Assembly (NCBI GenBank): GCA_947000775.1
Contig: CAMQGK010000327.1
Coordinates: 14,655,501 to 14,719,500 of the forward strand
Source: Pterois miles
Taxonomy: Eukaryota > Chordata > Actinopteri > Perciformes > Scorpaenidae
DNA: 64,000 nucleotides
Reading direction: 5' to 3'
Position numbers and translations under genes: made by a program
Notes under the pieces: model-generated
Database searches by the model: none
Told to the model about the DNA's origin: nothing
The model's input: only the letters and a program-made list of their open reading frames with translations
In this document: positions 41,770 through 55,975 of the stretch, in pieces
Position numbering within the stretch: position 1 is the first letter of the stretch
How the letters are laid out: each line of letters starts with the position of its first letter

Positions 41770-44200
41770 TACAAGGGCAATGTCAGGGCTTGACAAGCTG
41801 AAGTTCAAAGTGTATCAGAAGCTAGTCATACTTATCATTCCCCTGTCTAAGCTGCCATCATAGGTTACAATCATAGACTAATATCATTCGGTAAAGCAGA
41901 TGTCCACTTTGTTGTATTCATGTGACATTGCACAAATCCGTTTACGCTCTTAATCCTCACACACATCGGAGCAGCAAACATACCACTACTCCACAAAGCT
42001 CATGCCTGTGATCTCCAAACTGCTCATTCCCCGGCCTATGACTCATAAAATTCCCAGATGACAGTGACAATGTTGATCCACCGTCCTGTCATCGGTTAAT
42101 GAATTAGGCCGGGCTCAGTGTGGACAGCAATTGATAGCGCGTGTCTCGCTGGGGTCTGTGAAAACATTGTGGTGCAGTCTGTGGCCTTATATGCAGGTTT
42201 TTTTTTTCTCACGTTGCATCTATTAAATCTGCAAATAGCTCGGTGGCAATGCTGTGCATTCTCTCAGCATGAAGCAAGAGAAAGAGAGACGGTGACACGG
42301 GGCAGCAGAGGCTGTACAAAGTTATGAAAATAGACATACACACACATAAATTCAGGATCTAGAAGGTCTAATAAATAATTATTGATTCTTTAAATTCTGT
42401 TATACACAGAGGCATGGAGGATCAGATTAACATAAACAAGGATAAGACAGGGGCATGTGTCGTTGGGTGGCACGTGGGGTGAACTCATCGTAAATGTGTG
42501 TGTTTGTGTGGCTGCATTTTTGTGTATACTGGGGTGATTGAGGGGATCATTTCATAGTAAGAGGGATTGAGGAGGTAGTCAAGGACAGATAATCACTGCG
42601 AGCAAGAGCTGTCAGCTGTACACACAGAGGGAAAGCAGGTCAGAGTTTTGTAAAGACAAGGTCAAAAGAGAAGGGTACTGTGTATGTGTGTGGTGAAGGA
42701 GGGGCAGTTACCACAGAGTCCTCATCTTGACCCGTATTCCTCTCAAACAACAACAAATAATCCTCCTACGTTAAATCTGCGTTGCAGTCAATAGCTTGAC
42801 ATGTTGGGAAACACGCTTTTTCGCTTCTTTGCTGATATGATAGATATGAAATGTATACTTAGAATAATTTCCTAAAAAACAATGTATAGATTGATGCACC
42901 AGGAGTGTGTAGTGGTGTCTGTTTCTGCAGAGACCCAGCTGGGCTTCAGCCAACTGCCTTTGGGTTCCACGTGGGGGTGTAATCCCCAACCAATAATAGC
43001 ACACAGGTTGTGCAGCCTGTTCAGGTGGTAAAACTGCCACTCGGCTTCTGATACCAACGCAGAAGCATTAGGCTATATGACGAGCCGCACAAGTCCTCCT
43101 TTAGATGCATTGCAGCCATATATGACGGATGAGAATGGGTTTGTTACATTGCTGTGAGTTCCCCTGTTCCTCTGTCTCTCCTCTACTGCGTGCAGTGGCT
43201 GTTTTAAAACGTAACCGCCATGAAACAATCGGAAAACAACGTTTTCTCTGATTTGCTGTTTTGCTCCAAATAACAGCACTCTCTCTGTTCATTCTATTGC
43301 TCGGTCCACCGTCACTGCTCTCTCTCTCTCCCTCTTGGCTCATTGAGCTGAGGGGGAGTGGCCAACTTTGAATGCTGTGTGTTTACAAACACCAGCCGAC
43401 GACTGTTGCATATTATACCTTTAAGCATGTGTTTTCTGAAATGGTACACTGCCTTAACTTGGAAGTTTTTGTGAACGCTGCTCACGCTAACCTTGCTGTC
43501 CATTAATATTCCCTGTACATGTGTTTGTCTATAGCTTCTGAATATGTACGTGCACATGTAAGTATCCGGGTCATGTGGATGTGCTGCACTGAGATGGACG
43601 TACGTTGTGCTTTACTGTGGATGTGACCCCAGGAGGAATCCCCTCAGCAGGCCTGACTAATTTGGCCATGAGCGTGGCATTAACTACACATTCCTTCCGA
43701 AGCGGTGTCTCCACTACCCTCTCCCCCTCGACAGCAACACTTTAAATAAACTGAGCGCAGGACTGTTAGGAAAGGCCACCGCTTTCTGTGCCTGACCCAC
43801 AGTGCGACCGCAATCGATGCACTTCCTTTTCTTTTTAGCCTCCCTTTGAAAAACGTGACAGACCGGTGAATTGTCAAAGTATGACAGTATGACTGGAGGG
43901 GGGGTAAAGAAAGTTCTGAGTTCACTTGAGTTGGGGTGTGGGGGGTGGTTTCTTTATCCTCCAGAAAATTAGAGGAAAAGTCAGTGAGCAAAGCCAGCCA
44001 CCTCTTGACAAGAGTGAGAAAGTTTATATATTCTCTTCCCTCTTGCTGCCCCAGCGTTGGGTCTCTTATGAAGTTGTGGAGAGACAATGACAGCGTACTA
44101 GGGATCAAACACTGCTACCCAGGAAATTTTAATCATCAGAGTACCACTAGCTTTTTTCCCATCAGTTGTTGCCAGGCAACAGGTGAGGCAGACCCCAGAT
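41770..44200. other. Intergenic with repeat fragments, no gene
   Basis: The segment at about 42785-42860 resembles the end of the 25192-25657 family (GACATGTTGGGAAACACGC). The segment 43010-43470 looks like another reiterated fish sequence. ORFs such as 43680-44108 have no domain. Confidence 0.35.
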
Positions 44201-44204
44201 ATTC

Positions 44205-44207
<3 letters not shown>

Positions 44208-44271
<64 letters not shown>
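44208..44271. repeat. (TG)32 microsatellite
   Basis: A pure TG run of about 64 bases. Confidence 0.95.
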
Positions 44272-45319
44272 TATTTCTGCTTGGGGGATGGGAGGGGGTG
44301 CAGATCAGGATGTGTATAGAAGAACCTTGGGGTTATTTTATTAATCTGCATGGGGAGTCTATTCTTCCTCTCCTTGATAAAACCCTTTCAGCTCTTTCTT
44401 TAGGGCAGGCGGCCCGTCTGCCCTCGACTTTTGTCCTGTGATCATTCAGCTCCACAGGGACCCGTGTCAGGCATCCCCCTCAAAGAGAGCCTGCCAGAGG
44501 AGGTGCACTGATGTGTTGAGAGATACAGAACACTGTTATCACTGTGGAAAGTCTGCAAATCTGAATCTCCCAGTTTGTCATGCAAATACTGTGAATCATT
44601 TTTGTTGACTTTTTCAGAACATATGGTCCAGGAACAGCCCTCGAGAAACTCTGAGCTTGCTCGCTATAGAAAGTTGAAAGAAGGCAGATGGCCTGAGCTT
44701 TATTTTTCTAGTGAACAATTTCCTCTCAATATAAGAGGTTCTAATGGAAAGACCCTGAATTAAAACATGTGTGAAAGTACAATTTAGCCCTTCGTTTCTC
44801 ACCCAGGCAGAACAACCCCAGCGAACCGCGCTGAAAAAAAAAGAATTTGCCTTTTTATGAAGTAAATTAATGCAGACGTTTTTCCATCCGGTGAAAAAAT
44901 TAGAACTCGTTCCGTCTTCCAGCAAAGCTGAGAGCGGCGGCCAAATCTGTTCTGCTGTAGTTATCAGTGGCTAATGTTGGCTTGTTGATTTCAGGGATTG
45001 TTGAGATAGTGTGGTTTCAACAGTCAACAAATAGCTTCTCAGAAGTTCCAAACATTAAGACACTGGAGGGATGCCTCTCCTCTCTCAAATGCACCGCATA
45101 ATATCACATACTTTAAAAGGATGTTGCCTTTTTCCACACTGGTTTGAGCTAATTCAAGGACCTTATTGCAAAGGAAGTATAATTTACAGTATGACAAAAT
45201 TGTACGTATAATTGGATCCACAAAAACTAGCTGTTCCATATGGTGTCAAGAGCAGTTATCCAGACAGCTTCCACCTAATATAAATAAAATTCAGACTTCT
45301 TCTGAACAAAGTCTACACG

Positions 45320-46460
45320 CTAGCAGCTGTGTGAGGTTGTACTTTGGCACAGCGGTGCTAAATGCTAATGTCAGCATGCTAACATGCTCACAATGACAGT
45401 GCTAGCATACCAATGTTTAGCACATGTTTATCATGCTCAACCTTATATTCTACATATAGATAGATGACGTGTTTCCAATTCTTCCCACTGTTGTGAAGCC
45501 AAAATATCCTGATACGGGAGCAGCCATCTTGGGAGTTTGATATCATCTGAAGCCAGAGTCTCCGCAGCAGTGATCGGGGGGCCAATCACGAGCCAAACGT
45601 GGCCGCAGCTTTTTATCCAGAGCCACCTAGCTGCTACGTTAGTACCACAGTAGCTGTTTGGCTAGAAAGACACATCAACTAACCACAGTATCACTGTAAT
45701 TAAACTTGTGATCAAATTTACACATGTTCTATTACACAGACTGGGGACAGTTATGGAAAATTAAAGTTGGCTGGTCGACTGCGTCACTCAGAGCAGCTGG
45801 CAATCACAGCTGTCAATCATGGCATCTTTCCCACTTTTTATAGCATCAAATAACTAATGAAAACCAAACTTATCAGAAAAATGAATACTTGAACATAAAT
45901 CAGCATGACAAAAACTACCTAAACAGACATTAAACTCTTTAAAATTTAATTTAGATGCACTTTGACATTTTAGTTTGGCTCATGTCCCATCCGCTAACAT
46001 GGAGAGAGCGGGACTTATGACCTATACTGCAGCCAGTCACTAGGGGGCGATTGATACTTTGGCTTCACTTTTGGGGAGCTGTCATGTCGATTATATGTCC
46101 AACATTTCAGTTGTGAGTTAGTATTTGCTAATTAGCATCAAAAACAAAGCACAATTGAGGCTGTTAGTTTTGCAGGTATTTGGTAATACACCAAAGTATT
46201 TCACAAATCAAAAATCTGACCTGATGATGGTGCTTAAGAAAAAGTGAAGGGATCAACAAAGTTATTACAGTTCATTCCTTAGGGAACATCAATGTGTGTT
46301 CCGAATTTCATTGCAATCTATCCAGTAGTTTATCTAAAAACTAAAAATGTCAACCTCATGGTGACACTCGGTGACCAAGAAAATCTGCACAAAATGTCAT
46401 GAGATATTTCAATTTGAACTGGTGGATATTGCCATCCCTAGAGCCACAGAGCTAGAATGG
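45320..46460. mobile_element. Abundant fish repeat split by a nested MITE (about 45440-46110)
   Basis: Left part 45320-45440 (GCTAATGTCAGCATGCTAAC) and right part 46110-46460 (TTTTGCAGGTATTTGGTAAT; GACCTGATGATGG; TGCCATCCCTAGAGCCA) together read as one familiar fish repeat. The insert has inverted ends: GTGAAGCCAAAATATC on the left, and GATACTTTGGCTTCAC, its near-complement, on the right. Confidence 0.6.
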
Positions 46461-47401
46461 TTTAAAAACAACATGAAGTATTTTTAGATGGTGTCATGAA
46501 ATCCAAATTCAAGCAGGTTATGATGTTTATAAAGAATATATACTTGAGTTATCTGTCGGCACTGATTCTGGTTAATTTTAGTAACACTTTGTTATGTTCA
46601 GAAACAAAAGAGAAAGAATGTCTCCTACCAGAGGCCCGGAGGCTCTAAAAATTAACAAGTTTTGATTATTCGCACACAAGCAATCCATTTCATGTTGGAA
46701 AACCAGTCATAAAAATACCCAGGAGCCATAAAACAGCGGGTTTGAAAGGCTGGTGTTTTATAATTAAAGCCAAAGCTCATTCCTGCTAATGACCAGAGTG
46801 GGAGCGTTTAGCAGGGCAGTGTGTGCTCCATATAAGCTAAATCCAGCTGATGGGAAGAAAATAAAATAAAGTAAGAAGAAGAACAACGACAATAACCGGG
46901 AGGTGAAAATATGAGCATGAGGGAGGGTACCGTGTCTCTGAATGTCCCTGTTGCTGAGCCAAGCCTTTAAGTGCAGAGCTGGTCTGATTGTGATTTGGCA
47001 TTCTGTATAGTTTGAGCTCATGGACCAACTCAACAGGGTTTATAAGAACTGGAGCCGTACCTAAAGTTTCCAAGCAAATATAAAATGATTAGAGAAGTGC
47101 AATACATTATAAAGCAATCATTCACTTCCAATGATACACTATGTTACAATATATAATATATTTATATATAATATAACAAATGCTTTTATGTTCACGGAAT
47201 ATAATTGCTCACAGTATATGTGGTGTCATTGTGATCTGAAAATGCTTTAATAATATTAACTTTTACAACTAACAGCCTTGGTTCACCTTAATCAAATAAC
47301 ATTTATGTCATTATCCAGTTCTCAAAGAGTTTCGTAAAATCTCAGATGACGTTAGTAATTTGGAAAATAGTTTTGAACCCAAAGGCTTGCATGTAATGGT
47401 T
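46461..47401. other. Intergenic, nothing recognised
   Basis: AT-rich; no gene or clear repeat was seen. Confidence 0.4.
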
Positions 47402-47406
47402 CAATG

Positions 47407-47946
47407 TGTAACGTCCCGCAGGACTTAGACCCTGTGTTCTGTGTTGCATGCTTTTATTTTGATGCACATCCTGTTTTATTTTGACATGTTTAACCTCTCC
47501 TCTCGTTTCAGTGCACTTCACTCCCTACCCTGCATGCTTCCCGCCTTCACGTTTGAACACCTCCCTATGACCTAGTTACCTGCACCGGTCACCTGTGTCT
47601 GATCGTCGCCCCCGCCCCTGATCATTCCCACCTGTCCATAGTTAGTCACTTCCCTCACCAGTATTTAAGCAGCGTCTCCCTTTCCTCCTGTGCCAGATCG
47701 TCTTGTTTTCCCCAGTGTTACAGCGTTCCCGCATCCTTCTGACATTTGATTCCTCGTGCCTGAACATTCTGCTCGTTTTACCGACTCTGCCTTTTGCCTG
47801 CCGACTTGGATTTGTTTGAAAGTGAATGTTTGCCTGCCTGTGTACCGACCCTGTTTCCGACAATAAAGACCCAGCGTTGTTCATCTAACCTGCTCTCTGA
47901 GTCTTTGCGTTTGAGTCCAAGCCTGTCTGCCACCATTATCGTCACA
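47407..47946 (+). mobile_element. Solo LTR of a Gypsy-type retrotransposon, 5-bp TSD
   Basis: The 540-bp LTR begins TGTAACG and ends CGTCACA, a short inverted terminus of the TG...CA type. CAATG directly precedes (47402-47406) and directly follows it (47947-47951). It has a TATA-like TATTTAAG at about 47661 and AATAAA at 47862-47867. No gag-pol sequence or second LTR lies next to it, so it arose by recombination between two LTRs. The Gypsy label follows from the 5-bp duplication and overall LTR style. Confidence 0.85.
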
Positions 47947-47951
47947 CAATG

Positions 47952-50900
47952 GTAATGAAAATATATTCGAAAAATTCACCAATGTTTGTAAGCAACATCA
48001 GCAATACCAACCACAACAATTATGGTGAAGATAAACTGATGTTTTCCAGAAAATAATTGTGTTTCAAATCATAACCAGTGCCCACACTGGAGATGGTATT
48101 CCTCCTGACGGAGTCAATGTGAAATATACCTACAGACAGTATTTACCCACAGAGAAGTTGGAGTGGAGCTGGACAGCACATGTGAAGCACATGAGGCCAG
48201 TAAAACATGACTGATCCTGCATCTGACCAAAAGAGAGGGGCGACTGACTACAGTGGCTGTTTATAGCCAGTGATAATGACCTCCATATAAAAGCAACAGC
48301 AGGCTAGTTATACTAGTGAGTTTGTGACATAGGGCGGTTTTATTTCATATAACAAGATTCATGCTGCAAAGTGCATTTTTTTTAATTTGACAAATCAGAC
48401 AAAACATTCAAAATGACTGTCAGCATTTATAAAGGTGATTTTTTCCAAATGTTCTTGATAATAACCACTGATGGCAACTAAAGCATGTCTAAAGTAGGGT
48501 TGCGTTTAGGGAACCAAACCCACTGGTATAATGATAGGAAAATGGTCATGGTCAATATTTTTTTTTTTTTCTGTGCACTTTTCCCACCATTTTGCATAAC
48601 CACATATATAAAGCCAGATGCATCGATGCAATAAAAGTATGTTTTAGGGAAGGAATCCACAGAGAGCTGTGGCACAAAGTGAAAGCACTGCAACATCTTT
48701 CATTTGCGTAAATGTATATCTGTTATTCCTAATATTCTGATCCTGGACGAATTACAGGAGCATTCTGTGTGTTATTGCGACTGCCCCGGCACAGATAATC
48801 ATTCCATCAAAAATCTGTGTCATTCTTGTTTGGTCTCTAGATAACAGAGTATGTTCTAGAGCTGCTCTATATGAAAAACATCTTGAGATAACGTCTGTCA
48901 TGATTTGAAGCTATATAACAATACATGGAATTGAATTAAATTGAAAGGTGTTAAATGCGAGATTGGGAGCATGTCTATTGCTTCCACATTGCTCTCAACA
49001 TGGAGACAACTGAGCTGAAGCTCATGGCTAAAGGTGCTATCAACGTTAACAGTGAAAACAAAGGCAACATTGCTACTGTGTTTACCTGAGGGGGCAACCG
49101 GAGGGTGGGTGCTACATTTCTATGACGGTTTCATCAGCCGGATGGCGTTGTCAGCGGTAACCGCCTTGAGATAGCCAGTGGGGCACGCTTACATACATGA
49201 ACATGCACTAAATGTATGTGTGGCTGGCCCACTATGTAAACAAAGCACAGAGAAGCTTGGATTACAGCACACACAGAGGGAGAGTACTTCATTGTCTGCT
49301 CAGACATTACTCCTCTATATCTTTACATTGCAAATAGTAGTTTGCTGCTATATTAATGCTCTGGGTATTGGATAGAGAACCTTTAACAAATTGAAATGTG
49401 TCCATATGCAAGACAAACTTCACCATCCAGAAAATAGACTCATCTTCCTGGTTGACAAGGCAGTATCACTTTATGAGAATCCCATCGCTCTCAGGTCCAA
49501 ATGGTACACATGAGAAAAATGTCCTTCCAAAGCTGAACGATTACTGATTGCTATTGCAATCATCATTGGGGGTTTAATGTCCTACGCCACGGTTGGGCTG
49601 ATTTGAATCAGTGTCTTAACCTTTGGATCTGAGCCTAAAATTGTTTCTGCACAGTCCCCAAATGACATGAGTCCTGAATGAGCCTAAGATCCTGGATCGG
49701 GCTGAATTTACTTTGATTGGACCCTGACTGGAAAAAAGCCTTCATAAAACCTTGGCATGGATTATTTTTTCAATCAGTGGACCTCAGTGTCCTCAGAAGA
49801 ACTCTCATCCAGGTCAAAGGGCAAACTTCTCTGGACATTGACAGATGTGATGTGTTTTTTGAGGGTTAATGCAGCACAGATCTGGTGGCGCTGAGGGACC
49901 GTGCTTGGATACGAGTGATATGGGCAGGTTTGTTGTACTTGGATGATTTGTTTGGCAGCAGATGTTCCCATCCTTGATTGTGACTGAAATGAGTTGGCTC
50001 TGATGGTTCACACCAGGAAATACCACTTAACCTTACTTTTAGTACAGTGTATATGTATTAGAATCATGAATCGAAACTATCTGGGGAAATATAACCTAAC
50101 TGAACAGAAGAAACTGTGATGAGCTACCAAAAGCATGAGAACACACACAGGATATGGCGGATATCACAAATCATCATAATAGATGATTCACTGTCATTTC
50201 ATTGTGGAACTTACCGGAATTTTAAAATTATCAACAGGTGGTAGAGAAATGTGTGTGAAGTAATAATGAAATGGGGTTTAGGAAACACAAGCCACACAAA
50301 CTATAGTATAAATGTTAATGCCCTTGTAAATGTAATATATATAATCATACACACAGACACACACAGCTGATTAACAGCTGACAGATAATTGATGCTGTTT
50401 TTTTGCAGTGCAGTAGTCGTGGTTAACAGCTTGCTCCATCTCTGAGGGATTACAGTCACTGTAGCTTAAACCAAACAGAACTTCTTGTCTCCTCTGTCAC
50501 ACATGAATCATTGCTTTGCTTTTCTACTGGCTTCTCCATTTGCCATTTACACCTCTCTAAGCCCGCAATATAACTTTTCTTCTGCCTGACTAGTGGTGAG
50601 TAGTATTTTGCGGTGCAACAATCTATCATTTAACAAAAACAAATGGTGGGACAAATAGCTGCCAGCAGCTGAGCGAATTAGTAGATTGATGTGTTTGTTA
50701 TAAGGTGTTAAATCAAAGTTATAAGGCTATAATAATTTTTTACAAGATGAGACCAGTGGCTCAATTCCCTGCTGCTGTCGTTTTGTGTATGTTTGGTTCT
50801 GGGAGATAAAAAAAGTTTCTCCATCTGTGCTCTACGCTAAGAGGAATTTATGGTCTTTTGCCTTCGCCGTGCCTTCAAAACTGCTTTACAGCGATGTGGT

Positions 50901-52180
50901 TGTGGAATTATTTACACCAGGAAGAAGCAGTATTTGACACCAGAGATGGTAAAGACAACTCCTCTGAGAAAATGTGGATGACTCTAAAGAGCTGGATGTA
51001 ATGTTGTTTTAGTTTGTGAAATACCTTCACATTGGACTGCTGGAATTCTTAAGCGCTGGAACGCTTATACGTCATAAAAAGTAGTTCCCCTGCTCTAATA
51101 TCCATGCTGTTTACATTACTCCACAATTTCTGAATCTGAAACGTTTAACCAAAGACACAAGCAAAGAGAGAGAGAAAGAGTGGGAGACAGAACAGAAAGC
51201 TGAGAAAGAGAAAAGGAATGCAGAAAGAGACAGAGGGTGGGGGAAAGATACAATGGCATGCAAATAAATCAAACACCCACAGCATCCTTCTGTGCCAAAG
51301 CGAGTGATGACAACATAGCGTTAAGTCACATAGCAACTGACTCAGGTTCAGTTATTACAGAGCAGATATTTAGGAATAAACCTATAGCAACAGCAGATTA
51401 AATCCCACAAACCCACGAACCTGGGTGGATAACAATCTGTGAGGAGATACTCTCTTTCAGTCTGCAGTATAAGGAGTTGTCTTCCAGCTATTTAATCAGA
51501 GATGTTTTAGTGCTGGTAGTTAAGTAGCGGAGAGTTATGGGTGTGTGGAGAGGTGTTGCATGAGAACGGAAAAACAGCCTTGCTGAACCCGGCATAAAGA
51601 AGAGCAGCGTGGACGAGACTGACAGGTTTGGGTCGAACTTCACGTCTCTCTGGATCTCCCGAGCTGCTCTCTCCATCCTGTACCTATATTTGCATCTATT
51701 TATCATCCATCTCCTCATTTACAGCTGCATCGCAACAGCTCTGAACAGGAATATTAGCCCATAAATTTGATCCTGAACACCTTACGGCTATGCTGACGAG
51801 TCTGTGTGTGTGCACAAGAACACACACGGAGAGCGTACACACTCTTTGGAGGAATACCCACTGCAGTAAATATGTCTGGAGTTATAACGCAGCAACACAT
51901 CCTCAGTAGTGTTTTCATCAGCAACTGGGTAAACAAATACACTGAACCGAGTGGAGTCAGTGGGTAACAGGTGCCAGGGCGCCTTGGCACAACAATGCAA
52001 GGCATTTATTTAGCATGAGCACTACCACAGTGTTGACACACGCAAATAAAGTAGACACACGTCATGTGGTTCAGGACACACACACTTTAAATGGTAACCG
52101 TGAATCTAGCTCTGTTTTCCAAACTGCACACACCAGAGATCTGAAGACCTAGAAATATTTCAAATGAATGAGCTCCATCA
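47952..52180. other. Intergenic, no gene seen
   Basis: Only short frames lacking domains; a T-rich run at 48560-48571. No repeat with clear ends was recognised. Confidence 0.4.
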
Positions 52181-52184
52181 TAGA

Positions 52185-52540
52185 AACAAAAAACACAGGA
52201 CTTTCATCCAGGAGACTGTTGTTTGTGTCCCGTGTGAAAGCACAAGTCAAAGTTAACTTCTGTAATTAAGTTACAGCACTTCTGGAGTTATTTTAACCCA
52301 AAGCACAATGTTTTTGTAGCGCTAAGTAGTTATTGTCATGTAACTTCCATACTTACAGTACGTTTCAGCATTCCTGGTGTTATTTTAACCCAAACCATGA
52401 TCTTTTCCTAATCTTAACTAAATAGTTAATTGTCTAAGCCAAACCAAGTTGACCTATTACTAATCCCAACTAAGTAGTTTTATTTTGAAAAGACTAGTGC
52501 AGGAATTGACATGTGGGTCATGTGTTGTTGAAAGTCGTGC
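52185..52540. repeat. Copy of the 40.43-41.0 kb dispersed repeat
   Basis: It shares AACACAGGACTTTCATCCAG, ATTTTAACCCAAACCATGAT and the CTAAGTAGTTTTAT-type array units. Confidence 0.6.
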
Positions 52541-52881
52541 ACAGCGTCACAAAAAAAGGAAATTCTTTACTATGTGCACAAGTCAAATAGATTCAATTTT
52601 GTGGCTATTTCACAAGCTGCACAAGTTGAGACCGTGCTGCATCACAGGACTTTTAAAATAATCCACAATTTGAGTGAAACATGGTCAGGATGAGGATGAG
52701 TGCAAGTGAAGAGCTCCAATTGTTTTCATTTTTTTTAAAAAAAATAACAAAAATATGTCACTTTCCTTTACACAATTTTTGAACCTTTATCTTTAAGGTG
52801 GGAATAGAGACATGAATGCTGTTTCCATGTCACTTTCAGGTAATATGTTTACATTATCAGTGCTTTCTTCAAGTCAACATT

Positions 52882-52884
<3 letters not shown>

Positions 52885-52948
<64 letters not shown>

Positions 52949-52957
52949 GTGTGTGTA
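52885..52957. repeat. (GT)n microsatellite with one interruption
   Basis: About 36 GT units with a single GC near 52943. Confidence 0.95.
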
Positions 52958-53045
52958 TTTTTAATTGGTTTGGAATGAGATTGCTTTCGGGGTGCAAAGG
53001 GAATCTCTTCTCTCAGGACTTATAAACACCTCAGCATGGGGCAAT

Positions 53046-53046
<1 letters not shown>

Positions 53047-53103
<57 letters not shown>
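53047..53103. repeat. (GT)28 microsatellite
   Basis: A pure run. It lies 90 bases from the previous one. Confidence 0.95.
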
Positions 53104-53106
<3 letters not shown>

Positions 53107-53262
53107 GTTTACACACCTACACAGACACACTCCCTTTGCCCTCTACGTGCCCTAAGGGAAACATACACACCACAGGCTCACACACATGCACATGCACACA
53201 CACATTTTATGAGCCATCTAGAAAAACAAATAAACAAAGTCGACAATCCCACCGAGCAATGG

Positions 53263-53315
<53 letters not shown>
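53263..53315. repeat. (CA)26 microsatellite
   Basis: A pure CA run, the reverse orientation of the two preceding GT runs. Confidence 0.95.
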
Positions 53316-53317
<2 letters not shown>

Positions 53318-54190
53318 CATGCACTTTCACTCCTGCAGTCTCTCTGTTGATTTCTATCACTCACTACCAGACAGCTACACACAGACTTAGATGCTTTGAA
53401 ACATCTGAATAAAAGACAATTAAATAAGGACTGAAAAAGAGAATCTTCAGTGTTATTACATAATCAGGTGCATCCACACTCCATTTTAATTGATACCTCT
53501 TCACCTCCCCCTCCCTTGTCGGTGAAGATGCTGTGTTAACTCTCCGTTAATCTCCCTCCCTTCATCTCTTCTCACCCTGCTCTCCTCTCTCATCCCACTC
53601 TCCCCTCCTCTTTCTCTCAGAGTCACGGCTCATTGGAAGACAAACATCCTGACCCTCCACACACCCCCACCACTCCCCCGGGCCCATCTATAAACTATGC
53701 CTCCCTCTATTCCTCCCTCTTATCCCCTCATCCCTCCCTCCCAGCTTAGCTTGTAACCATATCCTACCTGCAGCGTATCCTTTACATGCATTCATCAACG
53801 TCAGCCATTTAGACGAGCTCTCGGTGGGCAAGAAAAAAACAAAACACAACATTAAATTAGTGGCAGAGGAAGAATTGTTGTGTGGTTGGTTGCTGGTGTG
53901 ATGTGAAAAGGAGGTGTCCCAGAGAGAAGGCATGCGTGGAATCAGTAGTATGGCCCCCTTGCTGAGCCTGAGAACCACTGATTCAGGACATCTCAGTGGC
54001 AGCAAGGATTGTGTCTCTTATTGACTGAGGATCGATATGCTGGACACAGGACAGTTTAGATTTGTCCCTAAATTAGTTTTGGTTTATAGTGCCGGTTGCC
54101 AAGAAAGGACTTTATGACTGTAGGGAAACAGCACAAGAGATGCTGTGATGTGATTTTCTGATGCGGATACAGCTTGTGATCAACTTGCAC

Positions 54191-54194
<4 letters not shown>

Positions 54195-54280
<86 letters not shown>
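54195..54280. repeat. (TA)43 microsatellite
   Basis: An alternating TA run of about 86 bases. Confidence 0.95.
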
Positions 54281-54282
<2 letters not shown>

Positions 54283-54563
54283 CCACTAGTAGGTTTTGGA
54301 GGCTGGTCCATAGAGAGTATGGACTGTTTGGAATTAACCATTGCCAAATCTCATCATTTATTAGATAATTCTCTTCTTTGTAAAAAAGTCAGGATTTAAT
54401 AAAATGTAATTAAAATGCCTCAACAGTGGCACCTGCAGCCTGTGTATGTGAAGTGGTTGTGGGCATTATGGGAGCTATGGGACATCTTTAATCAACTCAA
54501 TGCATTTCACTTTTTTATGCTTGTCTGTGACTGATCAAAACACATCAAATGACACTCCAAGGG

Positions 54564-54600
<37 letters not shown>

Positions 54601-55260
54601 CTTTATTGATCCCAAGTTGGGAAATTGTGGTGTTACAGCAGCAGGCTATCAGCACAATATACATGAGACAATATACACATCTATGTACACATAAAATAGA
54701 GAATATATACATATGTACTAAAGTGTGAAGTATATCCAGAGATTCTTATTATAATCTAATCTAATTCTAAAAAAATTAAACATTATACACTATAATAATA
54801 ATAAAATAATAAAATAATGATATGATATAATGAAATAGTATATAATGTAATGTTGTATAACATAACATGATATGTATGTATGATATATAATATAGATAGA
54901 AATAGATATATAGATATGTGGTATAATAATATAATACAATATACACAACAGTACACAATATAACATAATGTAATACTGTATAATGCTATAGAATACACCT
55001 GACCAACAATTAGCTGTGGGATCTAAATAAATCACACTAAATATAAAAAATATAGAAGAAATAAAGAATAACACTCTCTATATACAGTCAGTAGTGCAGA
55101 TGTTAATGTTAAATTGTGCAATGTTAGATGTCAGGGGGTGCAGTGAGCTCCCTGCCAGCCAGAGGTGATGTGTTCAACAGCTTGATAGCTGTTGGCAGGA
55201 AGGATTTCCTGTATCTGTCCTTGTGACAGCGGACAGTGGAGGATAACCTTCCTTGGCTTC
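54564..55260 (-). mobile_element. Retroposon-like repeat with (GATA)n tail, antisense
   Basis: The GATA run at 54564-54600 is followed by ACTTTATTGATCCCAAGTTG, the complement of a tail (GGGATCAATAAAGT) common in fish retroposons and similar to the SINE tail near 60220. Its interior is AT-rich, and its far end (55130-55260) resembles the repeat at 2.6-3.4 kb. The exact family is not known to me. Confidence 0.5.
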
Positions 55261-55429
55261 CTTCCAATCAACAACCAGCAGAATACATGATTGACAGCAG
55301 ATTGATCCAATGATAATGTCAGGCGCTGTGGTAAAGACAGCATGAAACTCCATATAGGGTGGAAAGGGATGATGGACACAAAACACAGGTGTTCGCATCC
55401 TGTGTGTCTTTGTGTTCACAAACGTTAAG

Positions 55430-55975
55430 TTTCACTTTCAATTAAATGTAATTATTTTAAGCCAGAATGCAATGTTTTTCCCTAACCTTAGCTAAGTGGT
55501 TTTGTTGCTTAAAACTAAAGAAGCTTTATTGATTGTGCTCAAAACATAACATTTCATGCAAGTTTACAAAGTGTTACATCTCTTTGTAACTGGAGGCAAA
55601 GTGAATGAGCAAATGAGCAAACGTCAGATTGTTTCAGTTTTTACTAATGAAGATGTCCTAACCCGCTCCGTGGGTCAGCAGACAGGCGACGCAACGTGTC
55701 GCTTGTTTGAAAAAACGCTTGCCATGGATGTGTTTTTGCAAAGCTTTGCACCCACTCGTGGTATTTGGGAAATTTTTTATCATGTCCCATGCACCAGAGT
55801 TTGCTCGCTCATTGTATGTTAGGAAGCGATGAGTTTCTTGTAAGTTTCAATTTCTCCTTTACAATGTAGTAGATGTGGTAGCCCCGTAATGACCCACATC
55901 TATGGTGCTTATAGTGACTGGTTACACTTATTTAATGGCCTGATAACAGTCACATCTGGTGGTATTGCTTTTCAT
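55430..55975. mobile_element. Partial copy of the 27.6-28.4 kb TIR family
   Basis: It has CTAAGTGGTTTTGTTGCTTA array units at 55480-55520 and an end segment ACCCACATCTATGGTGCTTA (55891-55910), followed by TATTTAATGGCCTGATAAC-like text. Between them is unrelated sequence. Confidence 0.5.

Noticed and set aside
43680..44108. 142-codon - strand ORF
   Set aside because: No domain, no codon or splice support, overlaps repeats.
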